Shown here piece after piece: positions 42,051-50,411 of a DNA stretch of 51,097 bases; the first letter of the stretch is position 1, and each line of letters starts with the position of its first letter. The notes beneath the pieces are model-generated. The model made no database searches, had not been told where the DNA came from, and was given only the letters and a program-made list of their open reading frames with translations. This DNA is from Bacteroidales bacterium UBA6397 (GTDB taxonomy: Bacteria > Bacteroidota > Bacteroidia > Bacteroidales > UBA932): positions 102,171 to 153,267 of the forward strand of contig DJQB01000030.1 of assembly GCA_002439875.1 (NCBI GenBank). Direction: 5' to 3'. Position numbers and translations under genes: made by a program.

Positions 42051-43362
42051 GGCTTATCAAAGAATATACACAAAGCTTGAAGCTATCACCAAGGCCACTG
42101 TTTCGCTCAAGGCCAAGGGAGTTTCCAATGACGAGCTTGCCGTAGTCGGAGGCAAGCTTGCCCAGGTCGTAAAAACCAAGGGTGATCTCGTCACCCTTCA
42201 GGTGTTCTCCGGCACTGAAGGCATCCCGACAAACGCTGAGGTGACGTTTCTGGGCGAACCACCTACAATCAAGGTCAGCGAACAGCTCTCCGGACGTTTC
42301 TTCAATGCCTACGGAAAGCCTATTGATGGAGGCCCTGAGGTGGAGGGAGAGGAAAGAGAAATCGGCGGACCATCTGTGAACCCTTACAAGAGACGTCAGC
42401 CGTCCGAGCTGATTCCGACCGGAATCGCGGGCATCGACCTCAACAACACCATAGTGTCCGGACAGAAGATTCCATTTTTCGCTGACCCTGACCAGCCGTA
42501 CAACCAGGTTATGGCCGATGTAGCCTTGAGAGCCGATGTCGACAAGATCATCCTCGGAGGTATGGGTCTGTCAAACGATGACTACCTGTTCTTCCGTCAG
42601 GCATTCGAAAGTGCAGGCGCACTTGACAGGATCATCTGCTTCGTCAACACCACTGAAGACCCACCTGTGGAGCGTCTCCTGGTTCCGGACATGGCTCTCG
42701 CCGCTGCCGAATACTTCGCGGTTGACAAGAACGAGAAGGTGCTCGTGCTCCTCACGGACATGACCCTCTACGCCGACGCTCTCTCGATTGTGTCCAACCG
42801 TATGGACCAGATTCCATCCAAGGATTCCATGCCAGGCTCTCTCTACTCCGACCTTGCAAAGATCTACGAGAAGGCGGTGCAGCTCCCTACCGATGGCTCC
42901 ATCACAATCATCGCCGTGACCACGCTGAACGATGGAGACATCACCCATGCCATCCCTGACAACACCGGTTACATCACCGAAGGACAGCTTTTCCTCCGCG
43001 CTGACTCCGACTCCGGAAAGATCATCATCGACCCTTTCCGTTCACTCTCCAGGCTCAAGCAGAGGGTTCAGAACGTCAAGACCCGTGAGGACCACAGCCA
43101 GGTGATGAACGCGGGAGTGCGTCTGTACGCAGATGCCCAGAACGCTAAGACCAAACTGGAGAACGGTTTCGACCTCTCCGACTACGACCACCGTTGCCTC
43201 GACTATGCAAAGGAATATGCCACCAGACTTCTCTCCATTGATGTCAACATCTCCATCACCGAGATGATCGACACGGCTTGGGAGCTCTTCGGCAAGTATT
43301 TCACCAAGGCCGAGACCGGAATCAAGCAATCATTGATCGACAAATACTGGAAAGGTAAGTAA
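42040..43362 (+). CDS. atpB: V-type ATPase regulatory subunit B
   Basis: The 440-aa non-catalytic subunit. The start is the ATG at 42040 (MANKAYQRIYTKLEAI); an earlier TTG at 42031 is unlikely. As in the family, the Walker A loop is absent: the place reads SGQKIPFFADPDQPYNQVMA. VLVLLTDMTLYADALSIVSN and SMPGSLYSDLAKIYEKA match the nucleotide-site region. The start overlaps subunit A by 11 bp, and the stop shares a base with the start of subunit D. Confidence 0.95.
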   Translation: MANKAYQRIYTKLEAITKATVSLKAKGVSNDELAVVGGKLAQVVKTKGDLVTLQVFSGTEGIPTNAEVTFLGEPPTIKVSEQLSGRFFNAYGKPIDGGPEVEGEEREIGGPSVNPYKRRQPSELIPTGIAGIDLNNTIVSGQKIPFFADPDQPYNQVMADVALRADVDKIILGGMGLSNDDYLFFRQAFESAGALDRIICFVNTTEDPPVERLLVPDMALAAAEYFAVDKNEKVLVLLTDMTLYADALSIVSNRMDQIPSKDSMPGSLYSDLAKIYEKAVQLPTDGSITIIAVTTLNDGDITHAIPDNTGYITEGQLFLRADSDSGKIIIDPFRSLSRLKQRVQNVKTREDHSQVMNAGVRLYADAQNAKTKLENGFDLSDYDHRCLDYAKEYATRLLSIDVNISITEMIDTAWELFGKYFTKAETGIKQSLIDKYWKGK

Positions 43363-43979
43363 TGCCTATCAAGTTTCAATACAACAAGACTGCGCTTAAC
43401 ACCCTGCAGAAGCAGCTCAAGATGCGCCAGAAGGCACTCCCGACCTTGCAAAACAAGGAGAGTGCCCTAAGGCTTGAGGTGCGCAAGGCCAAGGACAAGA
43501 GCGAGCGGCTTCTACTGGACCTCGAAGAGGCTCAGAGGAAGTACGACTACCTTGCTCCGCTGTGGAATGAGTTCGAGCCGGGGCTGGTCTCCATTAAAGA
43601 CATCGACCTCGTGACCGTCAAGGTCGCGGGTGTCAAGTGCCCGGAGCTCAAAAGCATCCGTTACGAGATCAGTCCTTTCAACACGTTCATCAAGCCCGCG
43701 TGGTACATCGACGGCGTGGCCATCCTCAAGGAGCTGTCCAGACTCGGGATCGAATCCGAGGTCTATGAGGAGAAGCGACGCATCCTCGACTTCCAAAGGA
43801 AGAAGACCACACAGAAGGTGAACCTCTACGAAAAGGTTCAGATTCCTGGCTATCAGGAGGCCATCCGCAAGATCAAGCGCTACATGGAGGACGAGGAGAA
43901 CTTGAGCAAGGCCTCGTCCAAGATCGTCAAGCAGCGTCACGCTGAGGAAGAAGCAATGGAGGAAAGCAACGATGATTGA
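43362..43979 (+). CDS. atpD: V-type ATPase subunit D
   Basis: A 205-aa central rotor axle. Two long helices form an antiparallel coiled coil: KFQYNKTALNTLQKQLKMRQ with LPTLQNKESALRLEVRKAK at the start, and the YEKVQIPGYQEAIRKIKRYM region near the end. GVKCPELKSIRYEISPFNTF lies in the middle part. The start overlaps subunit B by one base and the end overlaps subunit I by eight bases, so translation is probably coupled through the operon. Confidence 0.9.
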   Translation: MPIKFQYNKTALNTLQKQLKMRQKALPTLQNKESALRLEVRKAKDKSERLLLDLEEAQRKYDYLAPLWNEFEPGLVSIKDIDLVTVKVAGVKCPELKSIRYEISPFNTFIKPAWYIDGVAILKELSRLGIESEVYEEKRRILDFQRKKTTQKVNLYEKVQIPGYQEAIRKIKRYMEDEENLSKASSKIVKQRHAEEEAMEESNDD

Positions 43980-45813
43980 GAGAATGACCAAATACTCCTT
44001 CATTCTTCTCAGCGGGAAGACTGAAGAATTTCTTAAGAGTCTTCAAGAGCTTGGGCTGGTGGACATCACCAGATCGTCAAAGCCTGTTGATGAGCACTCT
44101 GCGGCTCTACTCTCTGCTAGCAACGAACTCAATAAGGCTATTTCAAAACTTGAGTCATACGATTTCACGCAAGACCAAGACTTGGAAAAGATCGAGGCCG
44201 AAGTGGATCCTGACGCCAAGTATGACAATCCTCTGGAAAGTTTTAAGGAATATTCCGCAAAACTCGAAACACTAAAGAATGAGTTGGCGCAGGCCATTAA
44301 GGATGTCGAGAACATAAGACCTTGGGGATGCTTTGACAAATCCGCTTTTGACGTTCTCAAATTAAAAGGCTACAAAGTTCATTGGTACAGCGTCTCCAAG
44401 AAGTCCTACGACCCATCATGGGCTGGATTATACCCTCTTGAGGAAGTTTTCGATGACGGGAGAAATGTCTGGTTTGTCACCATCTCCGATGACCCGGAAT
44501 ATTCATTGCCAGTTGATGAATGTCCTGCTCCAGAGGGAGATCTCAGATTTGCCGAACGGAAAGTTATCTCTCTGAAAGAGAGCATCATAACTTACAAAGC
44601 ACGGCTTTTAGAGTTGAAGGAATATACTTCCGAAATGCTTCGTCAGCGTGACGAAGATGTCGCTGACCTTCAGTTATATCTTGCTGATGCAGGTGCAGGG
44701 AAAGCAGCGGAGAACATGATCACCACCTTCATCGGCTTCGCTCCAGTTGAGAATGACGCCACTCTCTGCGCCAAGTTCGACAAGATGGACATCGTCTATC
44801 TCAAGGAAGATGCCGTCAAGGATGACAATCCGCCTATCAAGTTCAAGGAGAACAAGTTCGTGAAGATGTTCACGGTTCTGACCGACATGTACGGACGTCC
44901 GGCCTACGATGAGTTCGACCCGACACCGTGCATCTCCATATTCTTCACCCTCTTCTTCGCCATGTGTATGGGTGACGCGGGCTATGGTATAGCTCTCGCG
45001 CTCATCGGACTCGCGATGAGGAAAGCCAAGGGATTCATCGGCTCGATGGCCCCGCTCGTCACCACTCTCGGTGTAGCGACAATCGTGATGGGAACAGTGC
45101 TGCACACATTCTTTGGAATGGACATCTCTACAGCGACATGGGTTCCTGATTGGCTAAAGTCCTGCATGATCAAGGGAACAGTGGCCGGATACGACGCGCA
45201 GATGCTGTTCTCTATCCTTATAGGTATCGTGCACATCAGCGTGGCCATGCTCCTGAAGACCGCCTACGCCATCAAGCGCAACGGATTCGCGAACTCCTTA
45301 GGCACAATCGGCTGGACTCTCCTGATCGTGGGAGGTGTCATCGTCGGAGGTTTCGCCCTCGCAGGTGTCATTGACTCGACTGTTACCAAATGGATAGTCA
45401 TCGTGCTTGGAGTAGTTTCCGCTTTGGGAATATTCCTGTTCAACGACATCCACAGGAATCCGCTTGTAAACATCGGCTCAGGCCTCTACGAGACCTACAA
45501 CACCGTCACCGGGCTACTTGGCGATGTGCTCAGCTACCTTCGTCTCTACGCTCTTGGACTCGCCGGCGGAATGCTTGGCAACGCGTTCAACCAGCTAGGT
45601 CTATCTGTCTATGGGATTGACGTTCCAGGGATAAACATCCTTTGCTTCGTCCTCATCGTCGGCTTCGGCCACATCCTGAACCTTGCGATGTGCTGCCTCG
45701 GAGCTTTCGTGCATCCTCTGAGACTCAACTTCCTTGAGTTCTTCAAGAACAGCGGCTATGAAGGGACCGGAAAGGCCTACAGCCCGCTGACAACAAACGA
45801 TAATAAAGAATAA
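43972..45813 (+). CDS. atpI: V-type ATPase subunit I (a subunit)
   Basis: A 613-aa membrane stator subunit that forms the ion path with the ring. The first 310 residues are a cytoplasmic, partly coiled-coil domain (KYSFILLSGKTEEFLKSLQE). From about 318 come seven or eight membrane helices, with FTLFFAMCMGDAGYGIALAL, SYLRLYALGLAGGMLGNAFN (the essential Arg of the ion path lies in SYLRLYALGLA) and GHILNLAMCCLGAFVHPLRL. Unusually, 44101-44700 (cytoplasmic part) is 45% GC while 44701-45300 is 53%, with more A/T-ending codons in the first part. Confidence 0.92.
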   Translation: MIERMTKYSFILLSGKTEEFLKSLQELGLVDITRSSKPVDEHSAALLSASNELNKAISKLESYDFTQDQDLEKIEAEVDPDAKYDNPLESFKEYSAKLETLKNELAQAIKDVENIRPWGCFDKSAFDVLKLKGYKVHWYSVSKKSYDPSWAGLYPLEEVFDDGRNVWFVTISDDPEYSLPVDECPAPEGDLRFAERKVISLKESIITYKARLLELKEYTSEMLRQRDEDVADLQLYLADAGAGKAAENMITTFIGFAPVENDATLCAKFDKMDIVYLKEDAVKDDNPPIKFKENKFVKMFTVLTDMYGRPAYDEFDPTPCISIFFTLFFAMCMGDAGYGIALALIGLAMRKAKGFIGSMAPLVTTLGVATIVMGTVLHTFFGMDISTATWVPDWLKSCMIKGTVAGYDAQMLFSILIGIVHISVAMLLKTAYAIKRNGFANSLGTIGWTLLIVGGVIVGGFALAGVIDSTVTKWIVIVLGVVSALGIFLFNDIHRNPLVNIGSGLYETYNTVTGLLGDVLSYLRLYALGLAGGMLGNAFNQLGLSVYGIDVPGINILCFVLIVGFGHILNLAMCCLGAFVHPLRLNFLEFFKNSGYEGTGKAYSPLTTNDNKE

Positions 45814-45834
45814 CAAAATAAACATCAAATCATT

Positions 45835-46254
45835 ATGAACGAAATTTTAGGTTATCTCGGTCTGGGCCTTATGCTGGCCCTTTCTGGAATCGGTTCTTCA
45901 ATCGGAACGACCATCGCGGGCAACGCCGCCGAAGGAGCTCTCAAGGTAAACCCTGAGAAGTCAGGAAATTATATGGTGCTCTCAGCCCTTCCGGCCACAC
46001 AGGGTATCTACGGATTCGTGGCCTTCTTCATGTGGCTCGGCAAGGATTTCGCTGTTCAGGGTCCACTCATGTTCGGTGTCGGAATCTCTGTAGGACTTGT
46101 CTGCATGATCTCCGCCATCCGTCAGGGTATGGTCAGCGCCAACGGTATTGTCGGCATCAGCCAGGGTCATGACGTGTTCACCAACACACTTATCTACGCT
46201 GCCCTTCCTGAGTTCTACGCCATCCTTGGACTCGTGGGTGCCATCATGGCATAG
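45835..46254 (+). CDS. atpK: V-type ATPase subunit K (membrane ring), sodium-type
   Basis: The 139-aa ring proteolipid has four membrane helices. Aligned with the Na+-ATPase ring subunit NtpK of Enterococcus hirae, the sodium ligands Leu61, Thr64, Gln65, Gln110 and Glu139 correspond to Leu52, Thr55 and Gln56 (ALPATQGIYGF), Gln97 (ISAIRQGMVS) and Glu126 (LPEFYAILG). All five are kept. Proton-type rings lack this pattern, so sodium coupling is predicted. The second helical hairpin holds the key Glu. Last gene of the operon; 65 bp separate it from the next gene. Confidence 0.92.
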   Translation: MNEILGYLGLGLMLALSGIGSSIGTTIAGNAAEGALKVNPEKSGNYMVLSALPATQGIYGFVAFFMWLGKDFAVQGPLMFGVGISVGLVCMISAIRQGMVSANGIVGISQGHDVFTNTLIYAALPEFYAILGLVGAIMA

Positions 46255-46318
46255 TAATGCTACGATGCTTAAAATAGACAAGAGTCGCTTACAATAGAGA
46301 GCAATAAACGACACAAAC

Positions 46319-47776
46319 ATGTCGCTGATAAAATCAATTTCCGGCATACGCGGAACCATTGGAGGAAAGCCCGGAGACGGGCTTTCTCCTATTGACATAG
46401 TAAAGTTCACCTACGCCTACTGCGCCACACTTCCTTCAAGGAAGCCGCAGCCGAACGGGGTTAAATACAAAATAGTAGTCGGCAAGGACGCCAGACTGTC
46501 CGGAGCGATGGTAGAGAATCTTGTGATTGGCACACTGATGGCCAGCGGAGTCGATGTGGTGAGGATCGGACTCGCCTCCACTCCGACCACAGAGATGGCA
46601 GTGACCTTCGCAAAGGCAGACGGTGGAATCATCCTCACAGCATCACACAATCCTCGCCAATGGAACGCCCTGAAACTTCTCAACGAGCGCGGAGAATTCC
46701 TTACCGCTGTCGAAGGACGGGCGATCCTTGACCTAGCTGAGACTGAGCATTTCAATTTTGCTGACGTGGATGATCTCGGCCACGTCACCGGACACGACTA
46801 CACCGACGAGCATCTGGACGCCGTCCTCGCTCTTGAGGCTGTTGATGTACAAGCAATTAAAGACGCGCATTTCAAGGTTGTTCTTGACGCGATAAACTCA
46901 GTCGGTGGAATCATCATGCCACGACTCCTTGAAAGGCTTGGAGTCGAGTGCGTCAAACTCAACTGCGACCCCACAGGCGACTTCGCCCACAACCCGGAGC
47001 CGCTGCCGAAGAACCTCACGGATCTCAGCGAGACCGTGGTAAAAGAACACGCAGACCTCGGAATCTCAGTCGATCCAGATGTTGACCGACTGGCTTTCAT
47101 CTGCGAGAACGGGGAACCTTTTGTCGAGGAATATACTCTCGTCAGCGTGGCCGGCTATCTCTTCGAGAGAGCCGCCTCAATCGCACGAAAAGAAGGCAGA
47201 ACCCTCGCGGAAGTAACGGCTCCTTACAAACCTGTCTCCTGCTCCAACCTCTCTTCCAGCCGCGCCCTGCGGGATGTGACGGAGGAATATGGCGGTGAAT
47301 ATCACGCCGCTGCGGTCGGTGAGGTCAATGTCACCACGAAGATGCGAGAGACCGGAGCTCTAATCGGTGGAGAAGGCAACGGAGGAGTCATCTACCCTGC
47401 CCTCCACTACGGTCGCGACGCTATGGTCGGCGCGGCTCTGTTCCTTTCCAACCTCGCCCACAAGAAAATGAAGGTGAGCGAGCTGAAGAAGACCTATCCG
47501 GAGTACCACATCGCCAAGAATAAGATAGAGCTCAGCGACAAGGCACTCATCGACAAGATTCTAGAGGAGATGAAAAAGGAATATGCCGCTGAAGACATCA
47601 ACGACATAGATGGAGTGAAAATCAGCTTCGAGTCCAAGCGTCAGTGGGTTCACCTGCGCCGCTCCAACACCGAGCCGATCATCCGCATCTACTCCGAGGC
47701 CCCGACCCTCGCTGCCGCGGAAGCGCTTGCCAACGAGATAATTGTGATAGCCAACAGGATTATTAAAGGAAACTAA
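46319..47776 (+). CDS. glmM: Phosphoglucosamine mutase-like phosphohexomutase
   Basis: A 485-aa member of the alpha-D-phosphohexomutase family. GlmM interconverts glucosamine 6- and 1-phosphate for peptidoglycan and lipid A precursors. Motifs are GIRGTIGG (9-16), the phosphoserine loop TASHNP (Ser109), the metal loop DPDVDRL (252-258), the sugar loop GEGNGG (351-356) and the phosphate site RRSNTEP (447-453). The sugar loop and the RRSNTEP ending fit GlmM better than phosphomannomutase. The next gene begins 17 bp downstream. Confidence 0.87.
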   Translation: MSLIKSISGIRGTIGGKPGDGLSPIDIVKFTYAYCATLPSRKPQPNGVKYKIVVGKDARLSGAMVENLVIGTLMASGVDVVRIGLASTPTTEMAVTFAKADGGIILTASHNPRQWNALKLLNERGEFLTAVEGRAILDLAETEHFNFADVDDLGHVTGHDYTDEHLDAVLALEAVDVQAIKDAHFKVVLDAINSVGGIIMPRLLERLGVECVKLNCDPTGDFAHNPEPLPKNLTDLSETVVKEHADLGISVDPDVDRLAFICENGEPFVEEYTLVSVAGYLFERAASIARKEGRTLAEVTAPYKPVSCSNLSSSRALRDVTEEYGGEYHAAAVGEVNVTTKMRETGALIGGEGNGGVIYPALHYGRDAMVGAALFLSNLAHKKMKVSELKKTYPEYHIAKNKIELSDKALIDKILEEMKKEYAAEDINDIDGVKISFESKRQWVHLRRSNTEPIIRIYSEAPTLAAAEALANEIIVIANRIIKGN

Positions 47777-47793
47777 GAATATTATTATAGACT

Positions 47794-48858
47794 ATGTTTT
47801 CATTTAGAACGACAGCGCTGGAGAACCAGTTGGACAAGGCGCTATTGGACGGCAGAGTCGGATGCTTCTGCACACAGAATTGTTGGGACACGGCTCGTGG
47901 AAGGTACATGTACGACATGTTCAGCGAGCGGGGAAACCTCAAGGCTGTGTTTAGTCCGGTAGGGACCGAACTGACACCTGGCACCAACCACATCTCGTTC
48001 AATGAAGACGCAGTGAAAGACCTTGACGCCATCGTCGTGGAGATCCAGGACGCTGGCTCAAGGTATTTCAACTACACAAAAGATGTTTTCCATCTAATGG
48101 AAGTGATAGCAGGGATGGAGAACCCTCCGTCACTCTACATTGTTGACCACATCAACCCTGCGGGAAGAATAGTGGAAGGTTCGATGCCTGCAAGTACAGT
48201 GGAGCCACACACCCCTAAAATCGCTCACAGACACGGACTCACACTCGGAGAACTCTGCAATCTTTGGTACAACGAAATAGGGGCCACATTCGCCCTTCAC
48301 GTGATCTCCGCCCTTGCCAGCGACTCCACGCGCCAACTACTACCTTGGACAATCGCCCCCGCGTCTGACATTCCAGGAATGTTCACCTGCGAGATGTACA
48401 GCGGAGGAGGACTATGGAACAACACGACCATCACTCCCGCCATCGGAACCGCCAGGCCTTATGAATATCTCGGATCACCTTTCATCCGCCACAACCGCAT
48501 GGAGGTACTCCCCGCCCCCTCCGGAGTCCTGATGCGTCCCTGCACCTTCACTCCGTCCACAGGACGTTACGAAGACCAGCGATGCAACGGCTACCAGATA
48601 ATGCTCCAGCCCGGCACTGAGTATCATTCCCTGCTGCACACTCTTCAACTTATGCGTTACTTTCTGGATAGATATTCCCAATTCGAACTCCTTGAAGGAT
48701 TCGAATCAAAAATAGCCGATCCAGATATGATCAGCTACCTCAAAGGTGAGATCCAGTTCCAAGAACTTCGCGAGCATGTCAAGTTTGAAGAGCAGAAATG
48801 GATCCGTAAGGCAAAACGCTACAGTCTTTACGACGACCAACCGTACCGCATCAAATAA
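47794..48858 (+). CDS. DUF1343 family protein (NamZ-like) without signal peptide
   Basis: A 354-aa protein of the DUF1343 family, which includes the exo-beta-N-acetylmuramidase NamZ acting on peptidoglycan fragments. Family segments are VVEIQDAGSRYFNYTKDV, LYIVDHINPAGRIVEGSMPA and HRHGLTLGELCNLWYNE. NamZ-like members often carry a secretion signal; here the N-terminus (MFSFRTTALENQLDKALLDG) has none. Several family positions differ. It directly follows glmM and shares its transcript, so a role in muropeptide or amino-sugar recycling is plausible. Terminator at 48886. Confidence 0.82.
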   Translation: MFSFRTTALENQLDKALLDGRVGCFCTQNCWDTARGRYMYDMFSERGNLKAVFSPVGTELTPGTNHISFNEDAVKDLDAIVVEIQDAGSRYFNYTKDVFHLMEVIAGMENPPSLYIVDHINPAGRIVEGSMPASTVEPHTPKIAHRHGLTLGELCNLWYNEIGATFALHVISALASDSTRQLLPWTIAPASDIPGMFTCEMYSGGGLWNNTTITPAIGTARPYEYLGSPFIRHNRMEVLPAPSGVLMRPCTFTPSTGRYEDQRCNGYQIMLQPGTEYHSLLHTLQLMRYFLDRYSQFELLEGFESKIADPDMISYLKGEIQFQELREHVKFEEQKWIRKAKRYSLYDDQPYRIK

Positions 48859-48885
48859 GGTTTTTCGAACCTCAATCCTTATTGC

Positions 48886-48926
48886 AAGCCACCGTGAATG
48901 GATTCTTTTCAATTTCCGGTGGCTTT
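48886..48926 (+). terminator. Terminator of the glmM-DUF1343 operon
   Basis: AAGCCACCG (48886-48894) pairs with CGGTGGCTT (48917-48925) around 22 nt, followed by TTCG. The A/T flanks are modest; the loop is long. Confidence 0.7.
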
Positions 48927-49021
48927 TCGTTACAAACCACAGCATAATCACACATGCGAGAGCTGACCAATCCCAGAATTATCACAAAACTTGCGGAATA
49001 TTTCTAAACAACTAAGTAATT

Positions 49022-49969
49022 ATGTCAAAAAGAGCAAATTCACGCAAGACAGAAAGAGTGTCAGTCATGGAATACATGGAACGACAGATCACTGCATTGA
49101 ATGCAATGAACAGACTGGGGACAGCCCGCAACTACACTAGAACAAGAAACAGCCTCAGAACTTTTCTGAAAGGGCATGACATTTCCTTCACAAAGATGAA
49201 TGACAGCCTGATTCTCCGCTACAACAACTGGCTTAAGCAAAGAGGCGTTGTCAAAAACACAATTTCGTTCTACATGAGGATTTTGAGGGCCCTTTACAAT
49301 AAAGCAAATAGAGACAAACTGGCAAAACCTGACAACCCTTTCAGAAATGTCTATACAGGAATCGACAAGACTCGGAAGAGAGCCTTGGACGAAAAATCAG
49401 TTAGAAAGCTCATGAAACTTAACCTCAAAGACTCTCCCGCCCTCGCCTTATCCCGCGACCTCTTCATGTTCAGTTATTTTATGCGAGGGATGTCTTTCGT
49501 CGACATAGCGTACCTACGCAAGGAAGATTATGATGGGCTTTACATTTCCTACAAAAGGCAAAAAACCGGTCAGAGCCTAAATGTACTAGTGGAACCGTGC
49601 ATAGAACGGATAATCAAACGCTACATCGCTTTGACAGCAAGGACGCCATACATATTTCCTATCATAACATCATCAGATCCCAAAGAAGCCTTCCGCCAGT
49701 ACCAGACAGCACTGGGTTACCACAACCGTAAGCTCAAAGAACTCGCTCTAATGGCGAATTTGAACATTCCTTTATCTTCCTACTGCGCCAGACACTCGTG
49801 GGCAACGGCCGCAAGAAACCATCACATTCCTGTCTCGGTTATAGGTGCCGCAATGGGACATACTTCTGAAAAAACAACTCAAATCTACCTTGCGTCTTTG
49901 GAGAACTCTGTGATTGACAAGGCGAACCGATGTGTTATTGCGGGACTAAGATGTGCTGTTTCTCCATAA
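49022..49969 (+). CDS. Tyrosine site-specific recombinase, probable promoter invertase
   Basis: A 315-aa phage-integrase-family enzyme. After an N-terminal SAM-like DNA-binding domain (about 15-100, ARNYTRTRNSLRTFLKG) the catalytic residues are Arg155 (YFMRGMSFVDIAYL), Lys181 (RQKTGQ), Arg257 with His258 (SYCARHSWATAA), His280 (AMGHTSEKTTQ) and Tyr289 (IYLASLE). The full set is present, so it should be active. In Bacteroides, recombinases of this type invert promoters of surface polysaccharide loci. Its stop codon, at 49967-49969, lies within the left inverted repeat. It is followed by an invertible segment and upxY, as expected for a local invertase. Confidence 0.9.
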   Translation: MSKRANSRKTERVSVMEYMERQITALNAMNRLGTARNYTRTRNSLRTFLKGHDISFTKMNDSLILRYNNWLKQRGVVKNTISFYMRILRALYNKANRDKLAKPDNPFRNVYTGIDKTRKRALDEKSVRKLMKLNLKDSPALALSRDLFMFSYFMRGMSFVDIAYLRKEDYDGLYISYKRQKTGQSLNVLVEPCIERIIKRYIALTARTPYIFPIITSSDPKEAFRQYQTALGYHNRKLKELALMANLNIPLSSYCARHSWATAARNHHIPVSVIGAAMGHTSEKTTQIYLASLENSVIDKANRCVIAGLRCAVSP

Positions 49970-49981
49970 GAGACGGCACAT
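49953..49981. repeat. Left recombination site (IR-L)
   Basis: The 20-bp core, whose reverse complement is GCCGTCTCTTATGGAGAAAC, lies at 49958-49977. It is present in opposite orientation at 50251-50270 and 50278-50297. IR-L shares 25 bp (49953-49977) with IR-Rb at 50278-50302 and 24 bp (49958-49981) with IR-Ra at 50247-50270. The recombinase stop codon is inside the core, so inversion leaves the protein unchanged. Confidence 0.88.
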
Positions 49982-49988
49982 TTTGTAT

Positions 49989-50020
49989 CAAAGATAGCAA
50001 TATTTGGATTACATTACCAA
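49989..50020 (-). promoter_or_regulatory. Invertible promoter, facing away from upxY in this assembly
   Basis: On the minus strand TTG (50020-50018) and TATCTTTG (49996-49989) are 21 nt apart. Transcription would begin near 49982, next to IR-L, and run leftwards into the recombinase gene as antisense. After inversion the same promoter would face right and read through the right-hand repeats into upxY. Confidence 0.72.
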
Positions 50021-50246
50021 TAAAATCAATCATATTTTTCGATTTTTTCACCAACTATTAGCAAATCAAATCGTTGTACAGAGCTTGTTTCAAGGTGCTG
50101 ATGTCCATTTGAACAACGAAACAGACATCATTTGAACCATTGTGAACCATCATATTAATTGCGAAATGTCTCGGCAATAAGATTGAATTATGGGATATAT
50201 TGCTACTATTATTATATAATCGACAGATATTCAAGCCTTTACTACA

Positions 50247-50270
50247 ATGTGCCGTCTCTTATGGAGAAAC
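50247..50270. repeat. Right recombination site A (IR-Ra)
   Basis: This has the 20-bp core plus four inward bases in common with IR-L, in opposite orientation. It lies closest to the invertible segment. Inversion with IR-L would turn 273 bp. Confidence 0.85.
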
Positions 50271-50277
50271 CTTTGTT

Positions 50278-50302
50278 GCCGTCTCTTATGGAGAAACAGC
50301 AC
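50278..50302. repeat. Right recombination site B (IR-Rb)
   Basis: A second copy of the core, in direct orientation to IR-Ra with a 27-bp period. It shares the outer flank AGCAC with IR-L. Inversion with IR-L would turn 300 bp; recombination between Ra and Rb would delete 27 bp. Confidence 0.85.
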
Positions 50303-50411
50303 GAGTGGTTATATTATGGGCTATTCTGCTCTAACTAATTGAAACACAGACCAATGCCAAGATTGGACTGAACTATGGATTTGCCAAACCGATGGAGAGG
50401 AATAGAAAGAG

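Larger units (their letters stand above)
49970..50411. other. Invertible segment and upxY leader
   Basis: Between IR-L and IR-Ra lie 273 bp (49978-50250), and between IR-L and IR-Rb 300 bp (49978-50277). The segment is AT-rich, has no coding frame and holds one strong promoter, on the minus strand at its left end. An inverted repeat, TGATGTC (50099-50105) with GACATCA (50124-50130), lies in the middle. The part from 50303 to 50411 is the outside leader of upxY. A short direct similarity, ATTATGGG then TAT, TGCT, occurs at 50187 and 50313. Confidence 0.8.

Noticed and set aside
50210..50220. TATAAT word as a right-facing promoter within the invertible segment
   Set aside because: It resembles the E. 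coli -10 box, but Bacteroidetes promoters use TAnnTTTG, and no such element faces right in this segment at present.
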